Below are positions 11,078 to 21,935 of a DNA stretch of 64,000 nucleotides, in pieces. This DNA comes from Metellina segmentata (Eukaryota > Arthropoda > Arachnida > Araneae > Tetragnathidae): the NCBI GenBank assembly GCA_947359465.1, contig OX375877.1, forward strand, positions 57,137,359-57,201,358, written 5' to 3'. A model generated the notes under the pieces. The model made no database searches. It worked only from the letters and a program-made list of their open reading frames with translations, and had not been told where the DNA came from. A program made the translations under genes and the position numbers. Each line of letters starts with the position of its first letter. The first letter of the stretch is position 1.

Positions 11078-13199
11078 TCATGTAAAAAATTCTACTAAAA
11101 CAGGTGTTCTGTACCATCCGCAAGCGCTGTTACAACAGCGCCACCTTTTAGAAAAACTGTGAGTTGAGTCAGTGTGTGAGTAAGATCCCATGAGGAGTGA
11201 CGTGTCATGCGGTGAATGTGGCCGCATTTGCAGATGAGCAATGGTCATATATTGAGATATGAATTAAATTGATGTTGTTATGCAGTCTACGAGTATTTAC
11301 ATTGTGTGTTTTTTTCTGAGCTACCAGACATCTGGTCCTTACCACGCCGTAGTGAAATGGATAAAAAAATTGAGTGATGAATTAAATAATGAGTCTATTA
11401 ATATCATTAAAATACTGTTCTCACATATATTTTGATTTAAAAATTTTGTCTACAGCCAGTTTGACGATAAGTCTACGGCACTGGGTATAGCTTTCTTCCA
11501 CTTTATCCAAAACTTTAGGATTCTGAAATTGAAAGGAAAATTATAAATGTGATGCCATTGTGAAGATTATACGTAGTCAGTCATATAGCTCTCACTCATT
11601 TATTCTTGAAAGTGACTGTCAGCCATTGAGCATGAATTTAACATTAATTTATAATGGTAAGACCACGAGAATCTAAAGAGGCAAGGTTAAAAATTATGCT
11701 TGGAGAATTTGAAGTTTTAGATAAGACTTCATTATTCATATGTATGGGATGTATCTAAGAAACAAAAAATATATAATGCTAACGTATGTGTGCTTAAAAG
11801 TTATTAATGTATCTGTATAATATAAAAATAATATAGTCTCAGAAGCGTAATTAAGGGTAGTGGAAGCCTCAAAAGTGAATTTCTAAGATGGTGGTGTTTC
11901 GGAAACATAAGTGTGTTGTGGTTTCTTGCAGATTTTTAAGTTATTTAGTAAAATTTCGTTTAGCTGGTTAGGGATTTCTTTACAGTTAATGTCAACATTT
12001 CAGACACTTCGTAAAAATAGATGAATTTGTTGCTGTAAATATCCCAAATTCATTGAGGGTTCCAGCATTCAACTATCCAACAAGTAAATTCTCAAACAAT
12101 TAGGCATTAACAATGCTCTGTCTTATTTGTTAAACCTTGAATACTGCACTTGAAAGCTAAAGCTTGATGTGTTAAATGACGAGTAGAAATGGCGGCAACT
12201 CTTCAAGATTCACAGAAAGGCGAATTTTCGACCAGGGAAAACGGGAGAATCCCTCAGGATGCATGAATTTCGGACATTAGATTTCGGAGAACCTGAATAT
12301 AGAAATAGTGTTAACAAACTGGTACAGCAGAAAACAGTCACCATTTCGGGGCTTTTTACTGTCTAAATGTCTATTATTTCGGTGATATACGGAAATAGCC
12401 ATTGTCATTTCGTTTATCAATAATCGAGATGTCTACCGACTAGTGTTTGAAGTAATTCAAACTAATATTTCATTGACATGGTCACTCCCAAAGCTGATAC
12501 GGTGCGTTGCGACAAAATTCTATCTGCCTTTTATACTTTTAAATTATTTTCTGTTGCTTTTTTGTTTAATATAAATATAACAGATTACTTTTGGTAATGA
12601 ATGAATTCCCATGACTACACTCGTAGTTGGCATTTGAAATAATATGTTTGCTCCAATACTCCTATAATGAGATACACCTGCACGTGCGATACGTTAATTT
12701 CCATGAGTCTGACACCAGTTGCAGAACGAGAATTTTGATCATTCCGCTTATAACATTTCGCAAGTGAATAAAACCAAAAAATGGAGGGATTTTTTAAGAA
12801 ATGCATTTTTATTTCAGTACGCCAATAGTATTATTTATTCCTTCCTGTACGCCAAACACCTAAACATTGTATACAATTGCTGTGTCAATACTCGATTTAT
12901 GTAAGGCGATAAAAAACGAGTTCACTTGTAGATGGCAAGTTATCTCAGTTTGACAGCAAAAAGGGATAGATGTGAAAAGAATGTAATTTTAATATGTGTA
13001 TTTTTTTGTGCACAGTAATACATGTTATATTCACAGTTAATATTCTTCGAAGTATTATGGCATTGTTTCCGATTACTGACTTCAATGCACTTTCTTATAA
13101 CTTTTGGGACTCAAAACTTATCAAACTTGAATAACCTATTTATGATGAGGAGAATACCGATAAGTTAAGTAGAGAACCGTCATATATATATCCGGGCAC
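11078..13199. other. No gene or known repeat recognised
   Basis: About 2.1 kb of AT-rich sequence. The short open frames at 12615-12904 overlap on opposite strands and show no domain. No terminal repeats or target duplications were found. It lies downstream of the 3' end of the protease gene. Confidence 0.5.
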
Positions 13200-13647
13200 T
13201 GTTGGATATCAGATGTAAATTGGGACTCAGAAAGCAGACGAAGTTAAACAAAAGTTCTTTATTGAAGTATCATCGTGGCAGTTTCCCCAGCAGAAAGGGA
13301 ACTAGGTCATGTTACATCATTAATTAATGGTAATAATCAGAAATAGAGGGCACCGATATTTAAATGGGGATTTACAGAAGAGATGATAAAATGGTTTTTC
13401 CCTATAACGGGGGGCATATTACGTCATGTATTAGGGTATGACAAATGACTCTTATTGGCTCAGTGCTTCTACATAGAGGTCGTTCGAAGTCTGACAAGGA
13501 ATTCGACCTGTCTACAAAGGACATAAGTGATTTAGCATTCCCAGAACTTTAGAAGTATTACATCTTCTTTGAAAATAGAATAAACCATGCTTTACAGAAA
13601 CATTAAGAATTCAGAAATTATTAATATAAAATTATTTTTATATTACA
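13200..13647 (-). mobile_element. 3' LTR of minus-strand Gypsy element
   Basis: On the minus strand a polypurine tract (GAAAGGGGGGG at about 13648-13660) is followed directly by TGTAATATAAAAATAATT. The block ends CTGATATCCAACA at 13200, giving TG...CA borders and about 448 bases. An AATAAAG polyadenylation-like signal lies near its end (about 13262). The matching 5' LTR was not found beyond 18903, so the border call rests on the tract and the TG/CA ends only. Confidence 0.65.
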
Positions 13648-14452
13648 TCCCCCCCCTTTCAAAAAAAAGAAAGTCCCACTGCCAACTAAAGCAAAACAAA
13701 TCAAACAAAAACTTAATTTTCTTAATCGAAAATTTAAAACATTTAACCTATCCAACAGCTCTTCTGTTTTCAAAACTAACTTTAAGAACTCTCTGAATGC
13801 TCCCTTACATGTAAAAATTTTAACAACAAACATTGCATACATATTTTACAGTATCAATATTATATACAACGTAAACATCATATACAAGGTAAACAAGAAA
13901 AATGAGAAGCACAATAAATACAAGACGCCTTGAAGGACCAACCATGGTTGTTCTGTTTATGGCATAAATACAGTTTTTGTAAGAAAAAAAAAGTATTTTC
14001 TTGTCACTGTTGGGCCAAATAAAAATGAACACAAATGCACAAAAGTAATATTCAAAAATAAACACTTGTTATATATACAATAGTAAGACTCAAAAATGAT
14101 TACTTTATTTACATAATTCATGACTCAGTTTTAATTTTTCTGGTACATGGTATTTTCGTAATTTCGAAACATGTACAACTTCTGAGTGTGCTTTAGTGTG
14201 TGCATTTTCTTATTTATTTCATAGTTAACGTCTGAAAGGTTTTTAAGAACTTTATAAGGACCACTATAAAGGTTGGAGAAAGTTTCCTGGTATTTGGATA
14301 CTTAAATTCTTCATAAATAACTGACTCATCAGGTGTAAACTGTACCTCAATAAACCTAGCATCATAATGTACTTTATTCCTTTCATGGTATTGTTTTGTT
14401 TTCTCAACTGCTATTTTCCTAGCCTCTTCAACTGGAGGGTAAATATTTTCCT

Positions 14453-15441
14453 CTATGAATATCTATATGGAACTGTGCCATACATTAAATATGCAGGTGG
14501 AACTGCAGTAACTGAATGTGGAGATAAGTTGTATTCCTGAGCTACTTCTTTTAATAACTTCGGCCATGGAACGACGTTTGTAGAAGATTCATTAATTTTA
14601 CATTTTAAAAGTGTGATTATTGTCTGACCTAATCTCTCCACTTTACCATTAGTTTCTGGTCTATGAGCTGTAGTTAATAGTTATTTAACTTTATAATGCT
14701 TGAGAAACTTTTTAAAATGAGAAGGTGTGAAAGCTGCATTTCTATCACTTAAAATACTTTCTTAAATACTTACTTAAAATACTTGCTTAAAATACTACTA
14801 GGCACTTGAGTATAAAAAATTTAGTTTAAAAAATTAGTGTACGTCTCTGTTGTAATTGATTTTGAAGCAAAAGCCCATATAAACCTAGTATGATGGTCAA
14901 CAATTAACGTCAGGTATTTTTTAGTTGAATTGTAGTGGTTGAGACCACCTACACTATCAATTGACTCAAATGTCTTGTCAACAGGAGGCATTAATTGTAA
15001 AAGGCCAAATATTTTTTGTCTGGACTTCTTATTTACTTGGCATGTATGACAATGTTTATTAAAATTATTTATATCATAAGTTATATTTTGCCAATAGTAA
15101 ACAGGGGTAAGCAAATGAATTGTTTTTTGAATACCAGGATGGTCAAATTTCTCATGAGCAATTTTGAGTAGATTAAGCCTTAAAGAAAAAGGGACTACAA
15201 TTTTGGTAAATCCTTTTTTACAACGGCATAAAATATTATTAATTTCGACAAACTTTCCAGTAAAATTGCCATAGTTTTGAGTCTCTGTAATGTCACTTAA
15301 CTGCAAGAGATGCGATACCTGATTTTCAATATTGTTTACCACATTTTCATTTTGCACATTTTTATCTGGTATATCTCTTGAGAGCATATCTGTTTCAATG
15401 TTTGTGAAGCTCTTTGTATACTTGATATCGTACTCATACAT
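14453..15441 (-). pseudogene. Gypsy integrase fragments
   Basis: The upper part (15441-14821, 206 residues) has the zinc-binding HHCC module: HEKFDHPGIQKTIH followed by CHTCQVNKK. It then shows the start of the DDE core, with FESIDSVGG as first catalytic Asp and LTLIVDHHTRFIWAF. The frame then breaks. The lower part (14641-14453) holds VERLGQTI, the region of the catalytic Glu, and a typical downstream PPAYLMYG motif. In an intact element this enzyme would insert the cDNA. About 180 bases between the two parts no longer read through. Confidence 0.8.
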
Positions 15442-16664
15442 ACTTAATTGTAAGGGACCATCGGAACAACCTTCCTTTTAAGTTTTTTACATTTTTGAGC
15501 CAAACTAACGCCGCATGGTCCGTATGTATGGTAAATTTTTGTCCGAAAAGATAATGATGAAATTTATTTAAAGAATCCACGATAGCGAGACATTCCAGCT
15601 CAGTTGTACCATAATTTCTTTCACAATCCTTTAATGAGCGTGAGTGGAACGCTACAGAGTATAGGACACCAGTAACATCTGCTTGCTTTAAAACCGCTCC
15701 TACACCAGTTTGACTGGCGTCAACAAAAATATGACATTCATGTTTTGGATTAAAAATTTTCAACACAGGCTTACAAATTAAAGTTCTTTTCAACAGTTCA
15801 AAAGCCTCTTGGCATTTCTCAGTCCATTACCACGATGCATCTCTTTTTTTAACAATTTATGCTGTGGGTGTCTAATAGTTGCATATTTATCTATACATTT
15901 GTGGCAAACATTGATTGAACCCAGAAATCTTTGTAAATATTTCACATTAGCTGGGGGTTTAAACTTTTTAATAACCTCAATGATGCTATTATCTGGAGTG
16001 ACAATCCCATTTGAAATTTCATATCCTAAAAATTGAATTTGTTTTTGTAAAAAGGAACATTTAGAAGATTTCAGTTTTAAGTTTTCCTGCCTGCAAATAT
16101 CAAAAAATTGTTTAATGTGCTCAATAGGATTTGAATAGCTATCAGAAAAAATTAAAATGTCATCAAAATAATATGCAGCAAATTTTAATTTATATTTTGT
16201 TAGGATTCGACGAATTGTTCTCTGAAATATGATGGGTGCATTGCGCCAGCCGAAAGGTAAACGTAGCCATTTATACAGACCATTATGTGTTGGAAAGGCT
16301 AGTTTTTCTGTGTCGTCTGACTGAATCGGGATATGCCAATATCCCGAGGCCATGTCCAATTTTGAAAAATACGTACTTTGTGCTAATTAATCAATTAATT
16401 TCTCGACCAGGGGTAGTGGTTCAGCATCCGATCTAGTCACTTGATTTAAGTTCCTGAAATCAATACATGACCTATTATTTTTGTTTTCATACTTTTATAT
16501 ACTAGTATTACCGGCGCAGAATATGGAGATGAAATCTCTTTTATGATATTAGCTTTTAACAATTCTTTGATTTGACTATCGATTTCATCTTGTTGTTTTG
16601 GTGAAGCGCGTAACGACACTGGCAAATCTGATGTTAATCTCACTCTTTGGGGCTCTATTTTCAC
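15434..16664 (-). pseudogene. Gypsy reverse transcriptase and RNase H fragments
   Basis: Three frames in series. 16664-16446 has the RT entry motif SPYSAPVILVYK. 16359-15790 has MDMASGYWHIPI, LPFGWRNAPIIFQR and the catalytic YFDDILIFSDS box, then FLGYEISNG. 15793-15434 is RNase H: FVDASQTGVGAVL, then ERNYGTTELECLAI, then the HTDHAALVWL block. Catalytic Asp and Glu residues are visible in each, but stops and frame changes at about 16446 and 15790 break the polyprotein. Confidence 0.88.
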
Positions 16665-16676
16665 TGTTCCGACATC

Positions 16677-17440
16677 TTATTTATTTTTCGCAAATATGTC
16701 CTCATATTCCCCTAAGATTTCCATTATTTTGGAATTTCCTACAGTTTCACTTACTTTCGTTTTTTCTTCGACTTCAATCTGACAATGTGTGCACCCATTA
16801 TCAGCATCGGTATCAGAAACATTCGAAATTTTTAAAACATTTTTATTCTTTGTCTTTACTTCAGTTTTTTCTGTAACGCCACTAACACTTTTATTTTTAT
16901 TCTTTTTCTTTACTTCATTTTTCATTTTAACGTCACTAACGCTTTTATTTTTATCTCTTTCTTTACTTCATTTTTCGTTTTAAGGTCACTAACACTTTTA
17001 TTTTTATTCTCTTTCTTAACTTCATTTTTCTCTTTAACGTTACGAACACTTTGCTCAATAGGATTTTCAGGTATGATATGCAAAGACAAATCGCTGCATT
17101 CCAAACCAGAGAAAGTGATCAGTTTTCTCATATCCTGCACAACAACTTGGTTCGCACAATTAATTACCAAACGAAAATCTATACAACTCTTTAAACCTAA
17201 GAGGGCATGCGGTAAATCGGTGTCAAGCACGAAAAACTCAGCCGATTTAACTATGTTACCAACTTTGAGGTTGAGATTTCATGTTTTGTCAAGCTGTATT
17301 AGTCCTTTTGTTTGTTTCACGTTTACTACTTTATTTCTTCTAATAGGAACATTTAGTTTATAAACAATTCCACTTGGAATTATATTCACTGTTGACCCCG
17401 TATCTATATTTAACATTAACTTTTTATTTGAACTTTTGTT
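16677..17440 (-). pseudogene. Gypsy protease and protease-RT linker with 54-bp repeats
   Basis: The minus strand near 17404-17396 reads IDTGS, the aspartic protease active site, followed by VNIIPSGIVYKLNVP. Further on, DLPHALLGLKSCIDF matches the flap-distal part of retropepsins. Between protease and RT the coding sequence holds three full and one partial copy of a 54-base unit (16875-17055) coding for lysine-rich NEVKKENKNKSVS-type repeats. Frames break at about 17270 and 16925. Confidence 0.7.
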
Positions 17441-17742
17441 AGAGCTTTCCTTTCGTATATTTCTCTTATTATGTACATACGTTTTGTTTATTATATATCA
17501 GGATACGATTATTTGCCATTTTTCGGGTTGAGGCTTAGGCGTTGTTCCAGACCTAGATGGTATGTTGATACAAGAGAATCCCAAATGAAAAGAGTTCATA
17601 ATCCCCATTTTTTACATGGGTAGGGGGATAAATCTTGTACTGCTTGCGTCGTTGGAGCCTTTGTTGATTTTGTGTTACAGAAAAACTTTGGTTCAAGTCC
17701 CATTTTTTTGTCTTTATAACACTGGAAAGATTTGTGGCCTAT

Positions 17743-18903
17743 TTAATTGCAACTATGACAACGGATTTCAGATTTAGGTTTGTCCGTCTTACTATTTGTA
17801 TAGGGAACCCGATTAAATGGAGCTTTAGATTTATTTATAACTTTACGAATTAGTTCGTAAATTCTCAATTTATTTTTAAATTCTACTAAATTTTGACAAC
17901 CATACAAAATTGCTTTATTTTGCGCTGTGTCATTTATTCCCTTGATAATATATGTCATTATAGCACCTTCGAAAATGTTACCTTGAGCAGAAATTTGTAT
18001 TGGTAAAAAATATTCTTGCACTGATTCATTACATTTCACTGTCCGTTTTTGAAGGATTTCATGTATTTCCGCAGAATTATAATTTATTTGAAACTCTTCA
18101 ATCAATAATTCTTTTAATTTGTCATACGAGTTGATTGAAATTTCACTGCGAATGAGCAGTAATGCTTTTCCTCTGAGGCAACGTTTAGCGAACAAAAATC
18201 TGTGAAACGGAGATAGGCCAAATAATTCCGCATGAGGCTCAAACGTTTCAATCCCGTGTGATATATTTTCGTATCTTTCCCCTTTAAAGAGAGGTGTGAC
18301 TGCTTCAATGTCAGAGAAATTGACAAGTATTTTCGTTTCTCCTATGTCGTATCTCGATTGTAGATCAACATTTTCTAGTTTGGAACCAATCTCTCTATCG
18401 TTATCACAGCTTTTGGTTTCATGTTCGCTTTGTGTTAAGTTCACTTTATCAATCAACTCGCATTTTGATTTCAAATTAACCTTTTCATTTTTAGAATTAT
18501 CTTTCTTTTCAGTGTGTTTGTCCTGCTCTAAAGAACTATCTTTATTACCTGTAATAAATGTAATTTGTAAACCAACTGTTTCGGTCTGAAAACTACTAGC
18601 TTTAGTAACAAATTTACTTGTGGAACCAGATTGAATTACAGATTGTTCTGCTTTGTCATAATTTTCGTCGTCCAAAATGTCTTTATTTATTGGCGAATTC
18701 TTTAGAAATTCGAAATTTGATAGAAACGAAACAATCTGATTAGTAATTTCCGCTAATGTACTGTTCCCATTTTGAAAGATTAATTTATCCAGTAATTTAA
18801 CTGTTGATGACTTTTGTTCCTTCGCAGTTTTACTAATTACTTTAATATCTTTAAGTAACATGGTTACAACATTAATAAACAATATCCAAAAAAACATTTT
18901 CAC
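17743..18903 (-). CDS. Gypsy gag-like open frame (386 aa)
   Basis: Longest open frame in the window. The first 20 or so residues are hydrophobic (MKMFFWILFINVVTMLLKDI), unusual for gag and perhaps fortuitous. The middle is charged. The last half matches the Gypsy gag capsid pattern: GERYENISHGIETFEPHAEL, FAKRCLRGKALLLIRSE, LKELLIEEFQ, and VQEYFLPIQISAQGN. The end, IRCHSCN, is the first half of a CCHC zinc knuckle; the rest continues just downstream with a stop (IGHKSFQC in the same region). Its product would coat the element RNA. The frame is open, but the neighbouring pol is broken. Confidence 0.75.
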   Translation of the reverse strand: MKMFFWILFINVVTMLLKDIKVISKTAKEQKSSTVKLLDKLIFQNGNSTLAEITNQIVSFLSNFEFLKNSPINKDILDDENYDKAEQSVIQSGSTSKFVTKASSFQTETVGLQITFITGNKDSSLEQDKHTEKKDNSKNEKVNLKSKCELIDKVNLTQSEHETKSCDNDREIGSKLENVDLQSRYDIGETKILVNFSDIEAVTPLFKGERYENISHGIETFEPHAELFGLSPFHRFLFAKRCLRGKALLLIRSEISINSYDKLKELLIEEFQINYNSAEIHEILQKRTVKCNESVQEYFLPIQISAQGNIFEGAIMTYIIKGINDTAQNKAILYGCQNLVEFKNKLRIYELIRKVINKSKAPFNRVPYTNSKTDKPKSEIRCHSCN

Positions 18904-19262
18904 CGAGTCTACAAATATAACAATTATGTTAACATTTTCACATTATTCCAAATCTCTTTGACAAGGTTCCACATCAACAAAATATTAATAAAGAATTCTT
19001 TAAAACAAACATAAAACTACTCACATAAACAATTCTATCCTTGATAAAGAGGAACGAAGAAAGAAACAGAATAATACGCATCCATTATGCTTATCCAGTT
19101 ATCCTTTCCCTCTCGTTGGCAGACAGAAGACGAGGGGCAAAATTGTTTTTTTTCCCTGATGGCGCCCTGATCCACCAACACTTTCGTTTTCAATAAATTC
19201 CTTTTAGTTTTTAATTTTTGAATTTCCTCTTGTCTTAGAAAAAAAAATTATATATATATAGT

Positions 19263-21010
19263 TGTGACTTTTGTTTACTAGTGACTTTAATTTAACATGT
19301 TTTTTAATGAAAATGTTAGTGGCAACAGTTTTGTTGTTCTGATTTTACTTGTGAAAAATATTGATATAGTTCGTTTGTATACTGTTCTTATCGCTGTTAA
19401 TTAAAAAGGTTTTCGTTTAGTTCCATTGTCATTTATTAAAGAACAAGATTTAGATCGAATTTAAACAAGTGGCGTCCGCGACAATACAAATGGCTATCTA
19501 CAGAATACGAAGCAGCGAAGATATTACAGATATTCGGGTGAGTTTAATAGTTTGAATATATCATTCGAAATATTAATTTGTATAAGTATGGAAGTTTTAT
19601 TAAGAAAACGTAAGTCGTTTACAACTCCAGCCAATGCTTTAGAAGCAGAAATTCTAAAAGCTTATATGAATATTGATCAGCTCCAAGTATTGAACTCGCA
19701 ATTAGAAGGTAAATTTAATAGATTGAGATGAAGTTTAATCAGAAATTTCTGAACTTTTGCTGGAAGCTGAAAACGAAAGCGACTATTTGACTGATTTTGA
19801 AAATAATGAATCATACCGCGATAAATATATCGGTTTAAAAACAAAGGTAGAACAGAAAATTGCGAATTTGATGCCTGTAGTTACACCTGTAATTTCAGAA
19901 AATTCCACGAAGACGAATTTTAAATTACCGCAGTTGGAGCTTCAAAAATTCAACGAAATTGGTTAGGATTTTGAGGATAGTTCAAAAAAATCGACGAAGA
20001 TGAAAATATAGATGATGATGGTAAATTCCAGTACTTATTACAAGCGACTGTCGCTGGTACCCCAGCAAGAGAGCTCGTAGATAGTTATCCTCCCTCAGGT
20101 GCGAATTATAAAGAAGCTATCAAGCAGCTAAAATCCAGATTTGCACGCGACGAATTACTGGTAGAAATATACGTTCGTGAATTATTAAGGTTGGTTTTAG
20201 CTCAAGCCGCCAAAGATGGAAGTTCGACTCTATCCAATTTATATAAGTTAGAAACTCAACTCAGAGCTTTGGATACATTAGTGGTAAAAAGTGAGATTTA
20301 TGCAGCTATGCTATATCCCCTTGTAGAATCTGCACTACCGGAAGAAATTCTGAAGGCGTGAATTAGATCTCGACAGCGTAAGGAAAGTGTCGCGCATTCT
20401 GAAAACTTAGGAAATTTGTTGAAATTTCTACGTATTGCAGTTGAAAGTGAAGAGCGTCTCCAATTGGCACGTACTAGCTTTTCTGCTGCAGACAAAGTTG
20501 TCTCTGTTCCGTCTACCGCCGCCTGTATTTATGCGGGAGACTCAAAGAAGAAACAAGTTCATTCTTGTATAGGTGTGATAAGGAATTACATAATTCCTCC
20601 GAGTGCTTTAAAGTGCACAATCTTTTATTTGAGGATAAGAAAAATTTACTAAGAAAGAAAAATACTTGTTTTAGTTGCTCAAAAACTGGGCATGGTGCCG
20701 AAAAGTGTAAAAGTTTTGTGAAATGTTTACTTTGCAACAAACGTCATGTAATGGTGATGTAAGAGAACTAAAAGGCTCTAAAAGTCTCAAAAAAGAACAA
20801 CCTAAAATAGCTAATGAAACGAGTGAAGTTTTATTGTCGAATCAAAACATGCGAACAACTCTTCTGCAAACTATAATGGTGAAGATTGTCCACAATGGAA
20901 TGACGGAATTGGAGCGAACACTTTTTGATAATGGATCACAGAGGTCTTACATACGGAAAGAAATAGTAAAGACTAGATTTAGTCCCCTTAGATCAAGAGA
21001 CTTTGTCACA
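19263..21010 (+). mobile_element. BEL/Pao retrotransposon, 5' part, truncated
   Basis: A probable LTR end at about 19466 (TTTAAACA) is followed by AGTGGCGTCCGCGACA, which resembles a primer-binding site. The gag begins at 19588 (MEVLLRKRKSFTTPA). Typical BEL/Pao gag pieces follow in shifting frames: KFQYLLQATVAGTPARELV, LKSRFARDELLVE and LEQ-type leucine-rich segments. There are two zinc knuckles around 20660-20750 (CFSCSKTGHGAEKC, CLLCNKRHV) and the start of a protease (TLFDNGSQRSYI). It stops near 21010 before RT. The LTR left border at 19263 is a guess. Several stops and frameshifts make it inactive. Confidence 0.78.
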
Positions 21011-21737
21011 ATCTTTTTGGAAGTTTTTTTGGTTGTAATTACAGTATTTTTTCTATTTTTCATTAAGTTTTTGTATCGTTAATACCCAAACTTTGTTTCA
21101 TCATTCGACACAGCTTCAATACAATCTAGCTACGTCAATGAATATCATATAATCAACATGAATGATCTTTAATATTATAAAAGAACGTTTCTCTGTGGTC
21201 TGTGTCTCTGCAACTTCTGACGAATCTACGGTATTTAAAATAATAAAAATTGGCATCCTAATTTTTTTATATTTTTTTGTCTAATTTTAAACTTTAATCT
21301 AGAACACTTTAAAATTTATTTATTATTGTTCTCCCTCCATTCTTCTTTTCGGGAATGTGACGTCATAGCTTCCTCAAACGAAGAAATGGAAGGATTTTTA
21401 GTTTTTCAACCTTGGATTTATGCTAAGTTACGACAGAGCTAACATTACATTGCAGAAAGTAGAGATTCCTTGCTTTTCATCCTATTTAATCTTCGTAACG
21501 AATTTCCCGTATAACTTTCTTGATATCAATATCAACTTTGTCACGGGAAAACACTATTTAAGCTGCATGCGGTGAATTTTGATTTTTGATTTGAAACACC
21601 AATTATGCATTACAAGGGCCCTAATCGGACTAATAACTTTGAATGGGTCGAAAATATACAATGTACTAAGCAAATACTTTATCTTTATATAGATTTATAA
21701 TATAAAGTGGAAATAATTTATATAAAATGACAAAGAT
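21011..21737. other. No gene seen
   Basis: AT-rich sequence between the truncated BEL/Pao relic and the 3' end of the protease gene. No terminal repeat, exon or RNA gene recognised. Confidence 0.5.
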
Positions 21738-21743
21738 TTTATT
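21738..21743 (-). terminator. Polyadenylation signal AATAAA of the protease gene
   Basis: On the minus strand AATAAA lies 21 bases after the TAG stop at 21765-21767, a very short 3' untranslated region. It is the first such signal downstream of the stop. Confidence 0.7.
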
Positions 21744-21764
21744 AGGGTAAACTATGTATTTCTC

Positions 21765-21935
21765 CTAAGCAACAATAATGCCAGTAACGTTACGAATCCA
21801 AAGAAGGTTGGAGTGCACTGCAGAGAAAACTCTTGGATCACCAGGAGTTGCACAACCATCGTTGCTTCCAAAGGCCAAGCCAGCCAAATAGTATCTTCCT
21901 TTGTGTAACATCATCAAAGGGGCTCCATCGTCGCC
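21765..21935 (-). CDS. Protease gene last exon: GDDGAP and stop
   Basis: 56 codons plus TAG. Begins [20 protein letters not shown]; the canonical GDSGGP has become GDDGAP (Asp codon 21927-21929). Ends with [10 protein letters not shown], the usual C-terminal helix, and TGIIVA. Cys in DGCATPG pairs with the Cys before GDD. Acceptor is TTAACTTCCAG. Confidence 0.9.
   Translation of the reverse strand, partial: GDDGAPLMMLHKGRYYLAGLAFGSNDGCATPGDPRVFSAVHSNLLWIRNVTGIIVA

Larger units (their letters stand above)
13648..18903 (-). mobile_element. Ty3/Gypsy retrotransposon, internal region, decayed
   Basis: Reading from 18903 downwards the minus strand gives gag, a CCHC-like start, an aspartic protease (DTG), reverse transcriptase, RNase H and integrase, in the Ty3/Gypsy order, then a polypurine tract and LTR. 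Stops and frameshifts separate each part, so it is not functional. A possible primer-binding site lies in minus-strand sequence around 19150-19170 (GGCGCCATCAGGG), but no matching 5' LTR follows it; the BEL/Pao relic starts there instead. Confidence 0.85.

Noticed and set aside
19150..19175. 5' LTR junction and primer-binding site of the minus-strand Gypsy
   Set aside because: GGCGCCATCAGGG looks like a primer site, but the adjoining sequence does not match the 3' LTR at 13200-13647, so no 5' LTR is called.
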